DNA of 64,000 nt from Yinghuangia sp045039925 (GTDB lineage Bacteria > Actinomycetota > Actinomycetes > Streptomycetales > Streptomycetaceae). Shown piece after piece: positions 9,400 to 17,655 of this stretch (the stretch's first letter is position 1; each line of letters opens with the position of its first letter). The notes beneath the pieces were generated by a model. That model did no database searches. It was given only the letters and a program-made list of their open reading frames with translations, and was not told the origin of the DNA. The stretch lies in the NCBI GenBank assembly GCA_045039925.1, contig CP108401.1:248001-312000 (forward strand). The letters are read 5' to 3'. Position numbers and translations under genes: made by a program.

Positions 9400-10008
9400 G
9401 TGCCTGCGGCGGTGCGCGTGGTGACGCCGCACCCGCCGGCGCCTGGGGACGCCCCGGTGGCGTTGGCGTCCGGACTCACCGTGGACTGCGCCGCGGTCGA
9501 CGAGGTCGACGACGAATTCGCGGCCGTCGCGCAGTACATCGGCGAGTTGCCCGCCCTGGTGAGGTTCCTGCGGGCCCGCTTCCCCGACCTGGCGTCCGAC
9601 GCCGAGGACATCGCCCAGGACACCCTGGTCGCGGTGCGCCGCCGGATCGCGCACGTCGACAAGCCGGTCGCCTATCTGTACGAGGCCGCGAAGCGGCGCG
9701 CGTACACGGTGTGGAACAAGAGCCGCCGCGTGGTGCTGGCCGGCGAAGGCAGCGAAGAAGGGCTGCGGGTGCACACCGCGGCCGATCCCGCCCCCCGGGC
9801 CGCGCGCACGGTCGACTTCGACGCGTTCGTCAAGGCCTTGCCGCGCCAGGAGCAGCGGGTGGCGGTGTGCACGTACGTGTACCAGATGACCGCCGCGGAG
9901 ATCGCCCTCGCGATGAAGGTCCAGGAGGGCACGGTCAAGAGCTGGCAGAACCGGATCCGGAGCCGGGCCCGGCAGATGTACGGGGAAGAGAAGGTGGTGA
10001 GCGCGTGA
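9400..10008 (+). CDS. ECF-type RNA polymerase sigma factor
   Basis: About 202 aa from GTG 9400. The frame is open from 9274, but GC-rich third positions begin only near 9400. GTG 9421 is also possible. Sigma region 2 is visible in LVRFLRARFPD...DAEDIAQDTLVAVRRRI, and region 4 in FVKALPRQEQRVAVCTYVY...TAAEIALAMKVQEGTVKSWQNRI, whose helix-turn-helix would read a -35 element. It overlaps the next gene by GTGA, which points to a co-regulated partner. The partner has no membrane segment, so control is not by a classical transmembrane anti-sigma factor. Confidence 0.85.
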   Translation: MPAAVRVVTPHPPAPGDAPVALASGLTVDCAAVDEVDDEFAAVAQYIGELPALVRFLRARFPDLASDAEDIAQDTLVAVRRRIAHVDKPVAYLYEAAKRRAYTVWNKSRRVVLAGEGSEEGLRVHTAADPAPRAARTVDFDAFVKALPRQEQRVAVCTYVYQMTAAEIALAMKVQEGTVKSWQNRIRSRARQMYGEEKVVSA

Positions 10009-11318
10009 CGATGCGCGACGAACTGGCGGGCGACCACATCGCCGCGGACTTCCCCGAACTCCCGAGCGGCCCGCGCGTGAGCGCGGGGCCGCTCGGCTCC
10101 TTCGGAGTCGGCAGGAAGGCCATCTTCTCGACGTTGTGGATCCACTCCTTCGAGGGGCTCGACACGGTCGACGAACAGCAGGCCGGGCCGTCCGAAGCGG
10201 ACCGCGGCACGGTGCTGGCGATGTTGCGGGCCAAGGCCACGCGCGCCGAGCGGGATCCCGAGTACGCGGCGGAGTTGGAGTGGGCAGCACGCGCCGGTCT
10301 GGACGAGGGCTTGGGGGACGGTGATCTCCTCGGCGAGGACGAGGACTGGTCCGCCTACGAGGCCGCCGAGTACGAAGCCCACCTCGCAACGATGGTGGAG
10401 GGGACATGTTGCCGGGAGCCTTGGACGGACCCGCGACACCGATTCCCTCTGCGGCTGCTGGCCCAGTCACGCCTCGAAGACCCGAAGGACGCCTCGCCTC
10501 CGGGCGGCGGCGTCACCCAACTCCCGCGGGGGTCGGACCGGATCCGGGTGGTGGTGTCGTTCCCTCACGACTTCGACGCGCGGGCGTCGGCGGCTATCGA
10601 CGCTTTGCGCGGTCCGGCCGAAGACGGGGACGCGGACGCCGCCGCCTTGATGGGCAGCTGCTACGAGCACCGCGGTGACCCCGAACACGCCATGACGTGG
10701 TACCTGCAGTCCCACTACGGCGGAAGTACCTGGGGGACTGCGGCCCTCGCCCGCATCAGCTACGACCAAGGGGCAAAGGACCAGGCGGCCCGACTGATGT
10801 CGGCGGCGTGGAACGCCGATGCCGTGCTGATCCGCCGCGTGTTCGACCTGATGGACAGCTCGCGGACCGCGGAGCACCCACCCGCCCGCGCCTGTCCGCC
10901 GGAACCGCTGCGAGACGTCATCGACAAGATTCGCGCCAGCCTGTGCCGGATTCCGCCGGTGCTCCCCGCTGCGTCTTTCGACGCGCGGGTGTGGAAGGCG
11001 GCCGGGGCGAACATCCTGGTGTTCCGCCGCGGCGGCGAACTACTCGGTGACATCCGCCCTTTCCTCACATGTGCCGCACCGTACGGATATCAGCCGCACG
11101 CACACGACACCGTGGACGGCTTTGAGACTTCGTCCGGTGATTCCGGAACGGTGGCAGCCCACCCGCCGGATCCGCTGACAGGCGCCACGGCGGACAACCA
11201 TCGGCTCGCGGACGATGTGAGGATGCTCGAAGAGGTCTTCGGCCTTCCTCCGGGTGGGGACGACAGGCCCCATCGTCGCCGTGCCGCGCCGCTGCCCTGC
11301 AGTTCACCTGATCAGTGA
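10005..11318 (+). CDS. Sigma-factor partner with Sel1/TPR-like repeats
   Basis: 437 aa from GTG 10005, which overlaps the sigma-factor stop (GTGA). ATG 10011 is also possible. The centre holds Sel1/TPR-like helices (GDADAAALMGSCYEHRGDPE, then TWYLQSHYGGSTWGTAALARI, then KDQAARLMSAAW). There is no signal peptide or transmembrane helix. Overlap with an ECF sigma gene makes it the likely regulator or effector of that sigma factor. A soluble repeat protein in that position suggests protein-protein control. This is inferred from context only. Confidence 0.7.
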   Translation: MTMRDELAGDHIAADFPELPSGPRVSAGPLGSFGVGRKAIFSTLWIHSFEGLDTVDEQQAGPSEADRGTVLAMLRAKATRAERDPEYAAELEWAARAGLDEGLGDGDLLGEDEDWSAYEAAEYEAHLATMVEGTCCREPWTDPRHRFPLRLLAQSRLEDPKDASPPGGGVTQLPRGSDRIRVVVSFPHDFDARASAAIDALRGPAEDGDADAAALMGSCYEHRGDPEHAMTWYLQSHYGGSTWGTAALARISYDQGAKDQAARLMSAAWNADAVLIRRVFDLMDSSRTAEHPPARACPPEPLRDVIDKIRASLCRIPPVLPAASFDARVWKAAGANILVFRRGGELLGDIRPFLTCAAPYGYQPHAHDTVDGFETSSGDSGTVAAHPPDPLTGATADNHRLADDVRMLEEVFGLPPGGDDRPHRRRAAPLPCSSPDQ

Positions 11319-11523
11319 AAGACACAGATCACCCGCGCCTGCCCGGAACCTGCGGCGAGTGTTGTCACCTCGGCGTGGGATTGACGCCCGCGGCGCTGCG
11401 TGGGCGAGGCGGTTTCGGGTGGCGATCAGGATTCGGGGGAGCGAGGACGCCGGTTTGGGGCGGGCGTTGCCGCCGGGCACCGCGCGGCGATCGAGCGTGC
11501 CCGGGCGGGCGTCGTTCGGTGCG

Positions 11524-11820
11524 CTACCCGGTTGATGATTCTCGTCCGGCTCCGATGGCCTTGGCGTCCCCCGGGAATCCCAGGTAGCAGTCATAGGACA
11601 CGCCGCTCGCATCGAAGTCGATTGTCCGCGTCGTGCCGAGAGCAGCAACGCGTATGCCCTGGTAAGGCAGGGCGGACGGTTGCGCTTCGGGGCGACCGGG
11701 AATCGCGACATCGGCGGCGACAGGCTGGCCTGCCCGACGCCGTTGAGGATCGCAATGGAACGGTTGCTTCGGGCCGGCGCGGTCGCGTCCGTCCGAGGAT
11801 GCTGTTCGGCAGGTCAGCAT
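11524..11820 (-). pseudogene. Possible gene remnant
   Basis: 98-codon frame. Only the last ~45 codons look like real coding sequence (AALGTTRTIDFDASGVSYDC...), with no plausible start or ribosome site in front of them. It may be the truncated 3' end of a lost gene. Family not recognised. Confidence 0.2.
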
Positions 11821-11873
11821 GGCGCGGCGGCGCGGTTGGCATCGGTCAGCCGACGGGTCCGGGGTGGTGAACG

Positions 11874-11915
11874 GCTGAGCCCCCCGGCAGCCGTGTGGCT
11901 GTCGGGGGGCTCAGC
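11874..11915 (-). terminator. Strong hairpin terminator
   Basis: A 19 bp stem (GCTGAGCCCCCCGGCAGCC against its complement, one G-U pair) closes a GTGT loop. It lies about 80 bp beyond the stop of the leftward gene ending at 11998, the expected place for its terminator. Confidence 0.75.
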
Positions 11916-11997
11916 AGGAGCGCGCCAGCACTGTCGCTGGCGTCTGCAGCACTCGGCGGTCGCTGCTTCCGGATGGCCGCGGTCCCCGAGGAGGAAC

Positions 11998-12549
11998 CTA
12001 CGACCGAGGGGGCTGCGGAGGAATGATCCTTTGAGCGACATTCATTCCGGTCTGTCTGACGTACCCCTCGCTCAGCTTGATCGACAAGTCCTGTTCGAAA
12101 CGCGCGGGCCAGACCTCAATCAGGTATTCCTCGTCTGACTGAGATTTGCTGCCGTCATGGTCGATCATGCGGCCTCGCGCACAGACTCGTACACGGTAGA
12201 TTCCAGCCCCGTTGGAGGCGAGGTTGCCGAAGTCGTCCTCACCCTCTCCCATGTACGACGTCACGAACAGTCGTCCGGAACTCGCATGGATGCTGGTCTC
12301 GCCGATGTCTTCCCAGTCCGCAGGATCAAGGCTGGGGCGGGTAGCGGCGAATTCGGCTTGCACCCTAATGCCGCCGGTGTGAATTCCTGTGGACACCCGG
12401 ACTACCCCGTTGGCCGCCGAGACAATGCCGTTGGTCCCTGACACAAGCCATTCGGTGGGCCAATTGTGGTCGGGGGTGAGATAGAATTGGTGATACCCAC
12501 TCCACACCCACGAGTCGTCGGACAGTTCTTGCACAACACTCCCGATCAC
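11998..12549 (-). CDS. Uncharacterised protein coupled to a secreted nuclease gene
   Basis: 183 aa from GTG 12549, overlapping the upstream nuclease stop by GTGA. It has no signal peptide and no membrane helix, is slightly acidic, and is rich in beta-prone residues (WSGYHQFYL, RVRVCARG, YLIEVW). I do not recognise the family. Translational coupling to a nuclease, with a shared terminator, fits an immunity or accessory protein, but a secreted nuclease may not need a cytoplasmic inhibitor, so the role stays open. Confidence 0.65.
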   Translation of the reverse strand: MIGSVVQELSDDSWVWSGYHQFYLTPDHNWPTEWLVSGTNGIVSAANGVVRVSTGIHTGGIRVQAEFAATRPSLDPADWEDIGETSIHASSGRLFVTSYMGEGEDDFGNLASNGAGIYRVRVCARGRMIDHDGSKSQSDEEYLIEVWPARFEQDLSIKLSEGYVRQTGMNVAQRIIPPQPPRS

Positions 12550-13886
12550 GCGTAGACGCCCACCTGAAATGCATCTCCGGCATTGATGCGATGGTCCCGG
12601 TAGAAGTTGTTGAGGGTTTGGCCGCCGTTGGTGTTCTCCTGTGCAGGGATGTTACAGCGACTGAACCCGGCCGGACCCGGCAGCGGTGACAGGGCGTCGA
12701 GAACTTGCGTGTTCGCCCAATTCAACTGGCACCAGTCGAACGTGCGCGCAGGCCATGGCGTCGGCGGGTCCTTGGGCGGGGACGCTGTCCAAGCACCTTC
12801 AAGCGTTGACGCAAAAGGATACTCGTCGCAGCTGTAACCCTCAGGCCGCGGATACGTATTTTGGGGGGTGTTACTCGGGCATGCCCGATTGCGGTTCTTG
12901 GTGTTGAGATCGGCGTCCCCGGTCCGGTGGAGGTAGGTGCTGCTCCCCGCCCCGCCGGGCAGCCCGGACCACAACGACCATCCGACGTGCATGGCGACGC
13001 CGAAGTCAAAGGCCCTGGAGTAGCTGTACGCGAGCGTAGGCTTGTACTCGTAGAAAACACAGCCGGGGCCGGTGATTCCTTGCAGTGCGTTGTCGCAGCG
13101 CACAACCGGGAACAGCGACCAGAGGTCTTCCGTGTAGATCGTTCCCGCACCGACGTAGTTGAAGACGTGTTTCCCCTCAGTCGCTGCGACCGAGCCGATC
13201 CCTGGACTGGTGATGATGCCGCCCTCGCTCTGCGCGGGCTGCATCAATACAACCGGTTTGGTGCTGGCGCCTCCGTCAACGCGCGTGCAGGCCCCGGTGC
13301 ATTCCAGTTCCTTACTGAGGACCACGGGCGGAACACCCGGGGTTATGAGGTTCGGCAGGATGCTGATCTGGGCCTTGTATGCGGCCACACCAGTGGTTCC
13401 ACCGCCGGTGTAGACGTACTCAAAGACCGCAGACTGGATCAGCCCCAGATAGGCCGCACCTTCGTAGACCAGCGCAGTGGCAGTCCACGAGCGGCACGCG
13501 TCAAACCGCGTGAACCACCAGTTGCCATCCATGTGAGCGGCTTCGGTGCACCAGGCTGGCGGGGCAGCTTCCTGAACTCCAACGCCCTGGATGGCCTGTC
13601 GCGCTGCTTCCTTCGCCACCGGAGTCGACGGAGCTTCGGAGCGCACGCAGGTCACAATCTCCGTGCTCGAAGGAGCTCGCTGCTTGAAAGACTCGAGCAG
13701 CTTCGGGCAGGAGTCTTGTAGCGGCGTGGGCTTCGACATTGGGGTATTCGGAGAAACCGGGCTCGTCGGCGGTAACGGCGGCACCTGCTGTGTACGCTGT
13801 ATTGCGCCGAGGTCAGTCGCAACGGCTTGCGTCGGCAGGAGGGCAAACGCCGCGGCGGCCGCCAGTAGTAGTGCGAGTCTGCGCAT
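12546..13886 (-). CDS. Secreted NucA/NucB-type deoxyribonuclease
   Basis: 446 aa from ATG 13886, with AAGGGA upstream. A longer frame to 14039 lacks coding bias. The N-terminus is a signal peptide (RR, then a long Leu/Ala core, then VAT around residue 24). A Pro-rich linker and a large unassigned middle with paired cysteines follow. The last 94 residues match the NucA/NucB DNase family: CDEYPFAST at ~353-361, then CNIP, then QENTNGGQTL and FYRDHRINAGDAF. The family cleaves extracellular DNA in nutrition or sporulation. The ~330-residue N-terminal part before the nuclease is unusually long. Confidence 0.8.
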   Translation of the reverse strand: MRRLALLLAAAAAFALLPTQAVATDLGAIQRTQQVPPLPPTSPVSPNTPMSKPTPLQDSCPKLLESFKQRAPSSTEIVTCVRSEAPSTPVAKEAARQAIQGVGVQEAAPPAWCTEAAHMDGNWWFTRFDACRSWTATALVYEGAAYLGLIQSAVFEYVYTGGGTTGVAAYKAQISILPNLITPGVPPVVLSKELECTGACTRVDGGASTKPVVLMQPAQSEGGIITSPGIGSVAATEGKHVFNYVGAGTIYTEDLWSLFPVVRCDNALQGITGPGCVFYEYKPTLAYSYSRAFDFGVAMHVGWSLWSGLPGGAGSSTYLHRTGDADLNTKNRNRACPSNTPQNTYPRPEGYSCDEYPFASTLEGAWTASPPKDPPTPWPARTFDWCQLNWANTQVLDALSPLPGPAGFSRCNIPAQENTNGGQTLNNFYRDHRINAGDAFQVGVYA

Positions 13887-14147
13887 GGCATCCCTTCGCT
13901 GTCTTGAGGCCCAGGCATGGGCCACAAACACCGGCAACCTACTTAGTTGTTTGCGCGCCAACCATGTCGCTCTTCGTTTTGCGGACGTTGCAGTCCGGCA
14001 AACGTCAGTTATCAGCCAATCCGGACTGTCGTAATTCAATTGGTTGATCCCGACATGTGAGCTATTGGATCGACAAAGACTTCACACCCCGGCGAGGACG
14101 GACGTCGTTGTTGATGAGTGCTCTTGGTGGACCTGGCCTGCCTGCGG

Positions 14148-15068
14148 TCAGCGTCGGTTTTGCTGCTGCGGGGTGAGTGGACTGTCAACGGGAGTTGGTT
14201 GCTGACGGGGGATGCCTGCGATCTGCTCCTGCTGTTCCTTCGGGGTCGGGATCGGAAGGCTTGCCCGGGCTACGCCGGCCGCCTGCTTGGTTGCTGCGGG
14301 TGGGACCCGGCCGGGCACCTGGGTGAGGGCGTCCTCGAGGCTGTCGTGGACGGGCAGCAGGTTGGTTGCGCCGGTGAGCTGTAGCACGCGGGTGACGATG
14401 TCGCCTTGGGGTCGGGTGCCGAGTGCGAGGCGTACGTGAGTGCCGCAGTCGCGGAGTTTGCGGAGGCAGTACACGAGGCCGGCGGTGAGGGTGGAGTCGG
14501 CGAAGGTCAGGTCGGAGACGTCGACGACGAGGGTGTCGGGTGGGGTGCGGCGCAGGGCGTCCAGGTGGGGTTTGAGCTGGCCCATGACTTGGAAGTCCCA
14601 CTCGCCGGACAGGTGGAGGACGGTGGCGTCGCCGACGGGAGACAACTCCCAGTGGACGGGGCCGAGCAGTTCGTGCTCGGGGTGCAGGTCGGGACTGGCG
14701 TCGCGGCGGGGACGGACGGCCGGGCTGTCCGCGAGGGACCGGACGACGTGTTTGTTGCGGGCAGCCATCCAGCGGTTGCGGCACTCGGCTTCGAGGGTGG
14801 CTCCGCCTCCGCAGACCCGTACGACGAGGAGCGCCTGGTCGAGGCCGAGGAGGCGTCGTCCGCTGAAACCGTCGGCGAGGGTGCTGCGGGGGACGGCTTC
14901 GCCGAGTTGGCCGGTTCTGCGGGTGAGTTCGCGCAGGGACGGGTCGCCGGCGGCGAGCTTGACGCTGGTGAGCCAGCCTCCGAAAGCGCGGCGGGCCTCG
15001 TCGGTCCGGCGGGGGGTGGTCTGCGAGGGGGTGTGCGCGCCGGTGGTGTGGTGCAGCGGTTCGGACAT
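14148..15068 (-). CDS. HTH-STAS fusion, anti-sigma-factor antagonist type
   Basis: 306 aa, ATG 15068 with GGGGA upstream. Residues ~24-105 form an XRE-like unit (PSLRELTRRTG...PRSTLADGFSGRRLL...LVVRVCG) followed by a Trp-rich end. Residues ~140-245 are a STAS domain (TVLHLSGEWDF ... LVVDVSDLTFADSTLTAGL) whose Ser in ADST matches the phosphorylation site of anti-anti-sigma factors. The tail is Gln/Pro-rich. STAS antagonists release sigma factors by binding a kinase anti-sigma. No RsbW-like kinase is visible nearby. The HTH is the same type as the second HTH of the proteins at 16609 and 42486, linking the three loci. Confidence 0.8.
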   Translation of the reverse strand: MSEPLHHTTGAHTPSQTTPRRTDEARRAFGGWLTSVKLAAGDPSLRELTRRTGQLGEAVPRSTLADGFSGRRLLGLDQALLVVRVCGGGATLEAECRNRWMAARNKHVVRSLADSPAVRPRRDASPDLHPEHELLGPVHWELSPVGDATVLHLSGEWDFQVMGQLKPHLDALRRTPPDTLVVDVSDLTFADSTLTAGLVYCLRKLRDCGTHVRLALGTRPQGDIVTRVLQLTGATNLLPVHDSLEDALTQVPGRVPPAATKQAAGVARASLPIPTPKEQQEQIAGIPRQQPTPVDSPLTPQQQNRR

Positions 15069-15124
15069 GCCGGGTCCCCGTTCTCGGCAGCCCCCTTGCC
15101 TTGTGTGAGGGCCACGTTACCGGG

Positions 15125-15163
15125 CGTCCGCGTCTGTCCGAGGTCTTCCGCGTTCGTCCGCGT
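15125..15163 (+). repeat. CGTCCG-type tandem motif, copy 1
   Basis: TCCGCGTCTGTCCG is followed by TCCGCGTTCGTCCGCGT (15147-15163). The 17-mer recurs exactly at 16062-16078. This copy lies 60-95 bp upstream of the HTH-STAS start, in its promoter region, so an operator is likely. Confidence 0.55.
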
Positions 15164-15482
15164 TGCTGGCGGCGCCGTGCGGGGATGCACTTGCATGGCG
15201 ATCGGCCAAGGAGCCCTCCGGGCTGGGGCGAGAACGGCAGCACTCGTGCTCCTGCCGCGAACTCCCGACCGGTCGGGCGCCGGAGGCTGCCTGGGGGCAA
15301 ACTCCCAAGGCCCTGCTGGGGGTTGCGCAGCAGCGCTCCGGTCGGGTCCGGGGGCTAGGATGCCTCAGCGCCGGTTGTCGCGCCTCGAAGCATCGTGGTG
15401 CGGCGGACCGGTACGGGAGCGGCCTCTTGGGCCGGTCTCCCGTTCTGGACCTGGTGACGCCGACGGATTGCTGCGGCACGGT

Positions 15483-15513
15483 GCCGGGCGCCCCCTTTCG
15501 TGCGGCGCCCGGC
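15483..15513. terminator. Perfect GC-rich hairpin
   Basis: Arms GCCGGGCGCC and GGCGCCCGGC are separated by 11 bases. No assigned gene ends next to it. It may be a terminator for an unrecognised transcript or an insulator between the two divergent loci. Confidence 0.45.
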
Positions 15514-15540
15514 GGCTGTGTGCTGTGGCTTGAACGCGGA

Positions 15541-15570
15541 CGGGGCCCGGTGCGGCAACACCGAGCCCCG
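15541..15570. terminator. Second hairpin, imperfect
   Basis: CGGGGC-C-CGGTG pairs with CACCG-A-GCCCCG around a CGGCAA loop, one mismatch. It lies 28 bp from the first hairpin. The pair looks like a tandem terminator. Confidence 0.4.
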
Positions 15571-16060
15571 GTACTCACCTACGGTCCTGCGGCCCCGGAC
15601 CTCGACACGCTGGCAGCGGAACGGGTTCGGGGCCGCCTTCGCATAGGCTCTGCGCCGCCGTGTCGGCGGCGACATTCCGCGAAACCGGTACAGGCACGGC
15701 TTGTGGCGGCTACCCTGCCCACCCGCAGTGCGCCTGCTCGGGTTCGCCGGTCATCATGCCAGCATTGCATGATGCTTGGCCACGTACCCGGGCCTTGGGA
15801 TAAGTACGTTCATCCGGGATTCACACGTCGAATCCCCAGTTCAGGCCTGGCGCGTCGTCACCGTGACAAGCAGTCAGACACAGGGGAAGCATGCCAGATC
15901 GTGGACTGGCGCAACCTTCCTCGCGCGCTCTGCGGACAGTGGTGCGGACAGCCCGCCGCACCGCCGCGCCAGTCGGCTTCTCGGGTGGGTCAAGCACCGT
16001 GCTGGTCAGGGTTGCTGAGCCGCCGATTCTCAACGGGCATCGCCGTCACGGCGGCGTGCT

Positions 16061-16085
16061 GTCCGCGTTCGTCCGCGTCTGTGCG
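16061..16085 (+). repeat. CGTCCG-type tandem motif, copy 2
   Basis: Contains the same 17-mer TCCGCGTTCGTCCGCGT (16062-16078) as the site at 15147, followed by a CTGTGCG half unit. Confidence 0.5.
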
Positions 16086-16182
16086 ACCACACCAGACCCC
16101 GACCCGATAGCCGCCCAGAACCGCACCGCCTGACAGCGAACGGGTCCTTGCCACCCAGGTGTTCCGTCGACCAAACACAACC

Positions 16183-16198
16183 CGGACGAATCCGGACG
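16183..16198 (-). repeat. CGTCCG-type motif, inverted copy 3
   Basis: On the minus strand this reads CGTCCGGATTCGTCCG, differing from the other copies at two bases. Its inverted orientation relative to copy 2 (100 bp away) suggests a paired binding site upstream of the cassette. Confidence 0.4.
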
Positions 16199-16466
16199 TG
16201 CCCGCGACAACCCCGGGGACCAACTGCCCGCCCGCGTAGGTGCAGACACGCTGAACTGCGGCGCAGTCGCACCCGCACCACCGACCGACACCGCCGTTGT
16301 TGCACAGCGGAGCCGGGCCTGCGCACCCCATCCAGGCGGATCGGTGGCACGCGCGTCACCCGAGGGCCACGATGGCCCACAAGGCCAGGGCCGGGCGGCG
16401 GCAACCGCTCGAACCTCCCCAGGCGAATCCGCCGCACTGATCAGCTGGTTGACGAAGGAGAACACC

Positions 16467-16598
16467 GTGAATGCCGCGTTCCTGCGGGGTGCTGGCAGCC
16501 CCCGCCCGACAGCCGCACGGAGGCCGGCTGCACGTCGGCCCCGAGAGGTCCCCGTCCGAGACGGGACCTGTCCGCGGCCCTGCGACGGCGGCGCCTAG
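16467..16598 (+). CDS. Short leader ORF before the tandem-HTH gene
   Basis: 43 codons from GTG 16467, preceded by GAAGGAG at a good distance. The product is Arg/Pro/Ala-rich and ends ten bases before the ATG of the HTH gene. A different frame starting at ATG 16471 would extend the HTH gene by 46 codons. Both starts share this ribosome site, so the region is either a coupled leader or an N-terminal extension. The second cassette also has a short leader ORF at the equivalent place. Confidence 0.35.
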   Translation: MNAAFLRGAGSPRPTAARRPAARRPREVPVRDGTCPRPCDGGA

Positions 16599-16608
16599 AG
16601 GCACCGCG

Positions 16609-17451
16609 ATGGGACGCCCCGAGAGCAAGATCCCGGGCGACGGACCGGTCGCCGACCTCGCGCGATTTCTGCGGACGTTACGCCAACAGGCAGGGCAGAC
16701 CCTTCGCCCCATGGCCGACCGCACCACGTACTCCGTCTCGACACTCTCCCGCGCGGCCAACGGCCTGCACGTGCCCAGCAACGACGTGCTCAACGAGTAC
16801 GTGCGGCTGTGCGACGGCGGACGCCGCGACCAGGCCGAGGCACACCGCCTGTGGGTGCAGGCCCGACTCCACAAGGCCCGACCCAGGAGACCCCAGCCGC
16901 GGACCTGCACGCCGGTAACGGCTGTGACCTCCCCGGCCGACCTGATCGCAGCGATGCACGACGTGCGCCTCGACGCGGGAGGGCCGTCACTGCGCGACCT
17001 GGAAGGACGGGCCGGAAAGCTGCGCCTTGTCCTGCCCCGCAGCACCGTCAGCGACGCGCTGCGAGGGGCAAGCCGACTGCCGAGCTGGAGGCTGCTGGAA
17101 GCCTACGTCCGCGCCTGCGGCGTGCCCGAGAACGAGCTGTGGCTGTGGCGCACCGCTTGGCAGCGTGCCAGCGGCCGCGTTGACGCGGGCGACCTGGACA
17201 TGCTCGGCGACCTCGCCGACTTCGTGAACGGATCGGCCCACCAGCCCCACCGGCAGCCTCCCGGCTCCGCTGCCCGACCGGCGCGGGCCAGCGTCGGAGC
17301 GGAACCCAGCCTGTTGATCCGACCGCTCCCGCCTGAAATAGCGCGTCGCCTGCCCAGCGTTCGGATCCCCGCACCGCGCGCAGCAGACACACGTGCGCTG
17401 CCTGATGAGCGCACCGCCGCTACGCCGCCCCCGGCACCGCCACCCGGCTAG
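16609..17451 (+). CDS. Tandem-HTH regulator, first cassette
   Basis: 280 aa from ATG 16609 (MGRPE). ATG 16471 in the same frame is the alternative. Residues ~14-65 are an XRE-type HTH (LARFLRTLRQQAG...MADRTTYSVSTLSRAANG). After a basic linker, residues ~108-185 hold a second one (LIAAMHDVRLDAGGPSLRDLEGRAG...LPRSTVSDALRG...LEAYVRACGV) ending in a Trp-rich segment (LWLWRTAWQRA). The C-terminal ~90 residues are Pro/Ala-rich. The protein starting MGRPE at 42486 has the same plan. It is probably a DNA-binding regulator of the two following genes. Ligand unknown. Confidence 0.75.
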   Translation: MGRPESKIPGDGPVADLARFLRTLRQQAGQTLRPMADRTTYSVSTLSRAANGLHVPSNDVLNEYVRLCDGGRRDQAEAHRLWVQARLHKARPRRPQPRTCTPVTAVTSPADLIAAMHDVRLDAGGPSLRDLEGRAGKLRLVLPRSTVSDALRGASRLPSWRLLEAYVRACGVPENELWLWRTAWQRASGRVDAGDLDMLGDLADFVNGSAHQPHRQPPGSAARPARASVGAEPSLLIRPLPPEIARRLPSVRIPAPRAADTRALPDERTAATPPPAPPPG

Positions 17452-17655
17452 CGGTCGACCAAGCCCGACGTCCGTTGAACATCCGGCGCGGGCCGAACTC
17501 CGCTCCGGCGCACTGCCGGTGCCGGACCCCGGTGGATGCGGGCTTGTCCGGCCCGCTCCCACCGCCGGCCGACCAGGCCACACATCAGCCGCCGGTCGGC
17601 CGTGCCGTCGCCGACGTGCGTTCGCCCCTCCCAGCCCCCTGAGGAATGAAGCCCC

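Larger units (their letters stand above)
11319..11997. other. Intergenic region with one possible gene remnant and a terminator
   Basis: No gene with full coding bias. A minus-strand frame at 11524-11820 ends in a segment with protein-like composition (TRTIDFDASGVSYDCYLGFP), but its upstream half looks random. The strong hairpin at 11874-11915 terminates the leftward operon. Confidence 0.4.
15069..16466. other. 1.4 kb gene-poor stretch with repeats and hairpins
   Basis: Six-frame reading shows only frames without actinomycete codon bias. The stretch holds copies of a CGTCCG-(N4)-CGTCCG motif (15125-15163, 16061-16085, and inverted at 16183-16198) and two strong hairpins (15483-15513, 15541-15570). 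It separates the leftward HTH-STAS gene from the rightward regulator cassette, so it must contain both promoters. Confidence 0.5.

Noticed and set aside
15163..16110. 315-codon plus-strand frame in the gene-poor stretch
   Set aside because: Composition is random (Cys/Arg/Pro-rich), there is no third-position bias, and it runs over hairpins and repeats.
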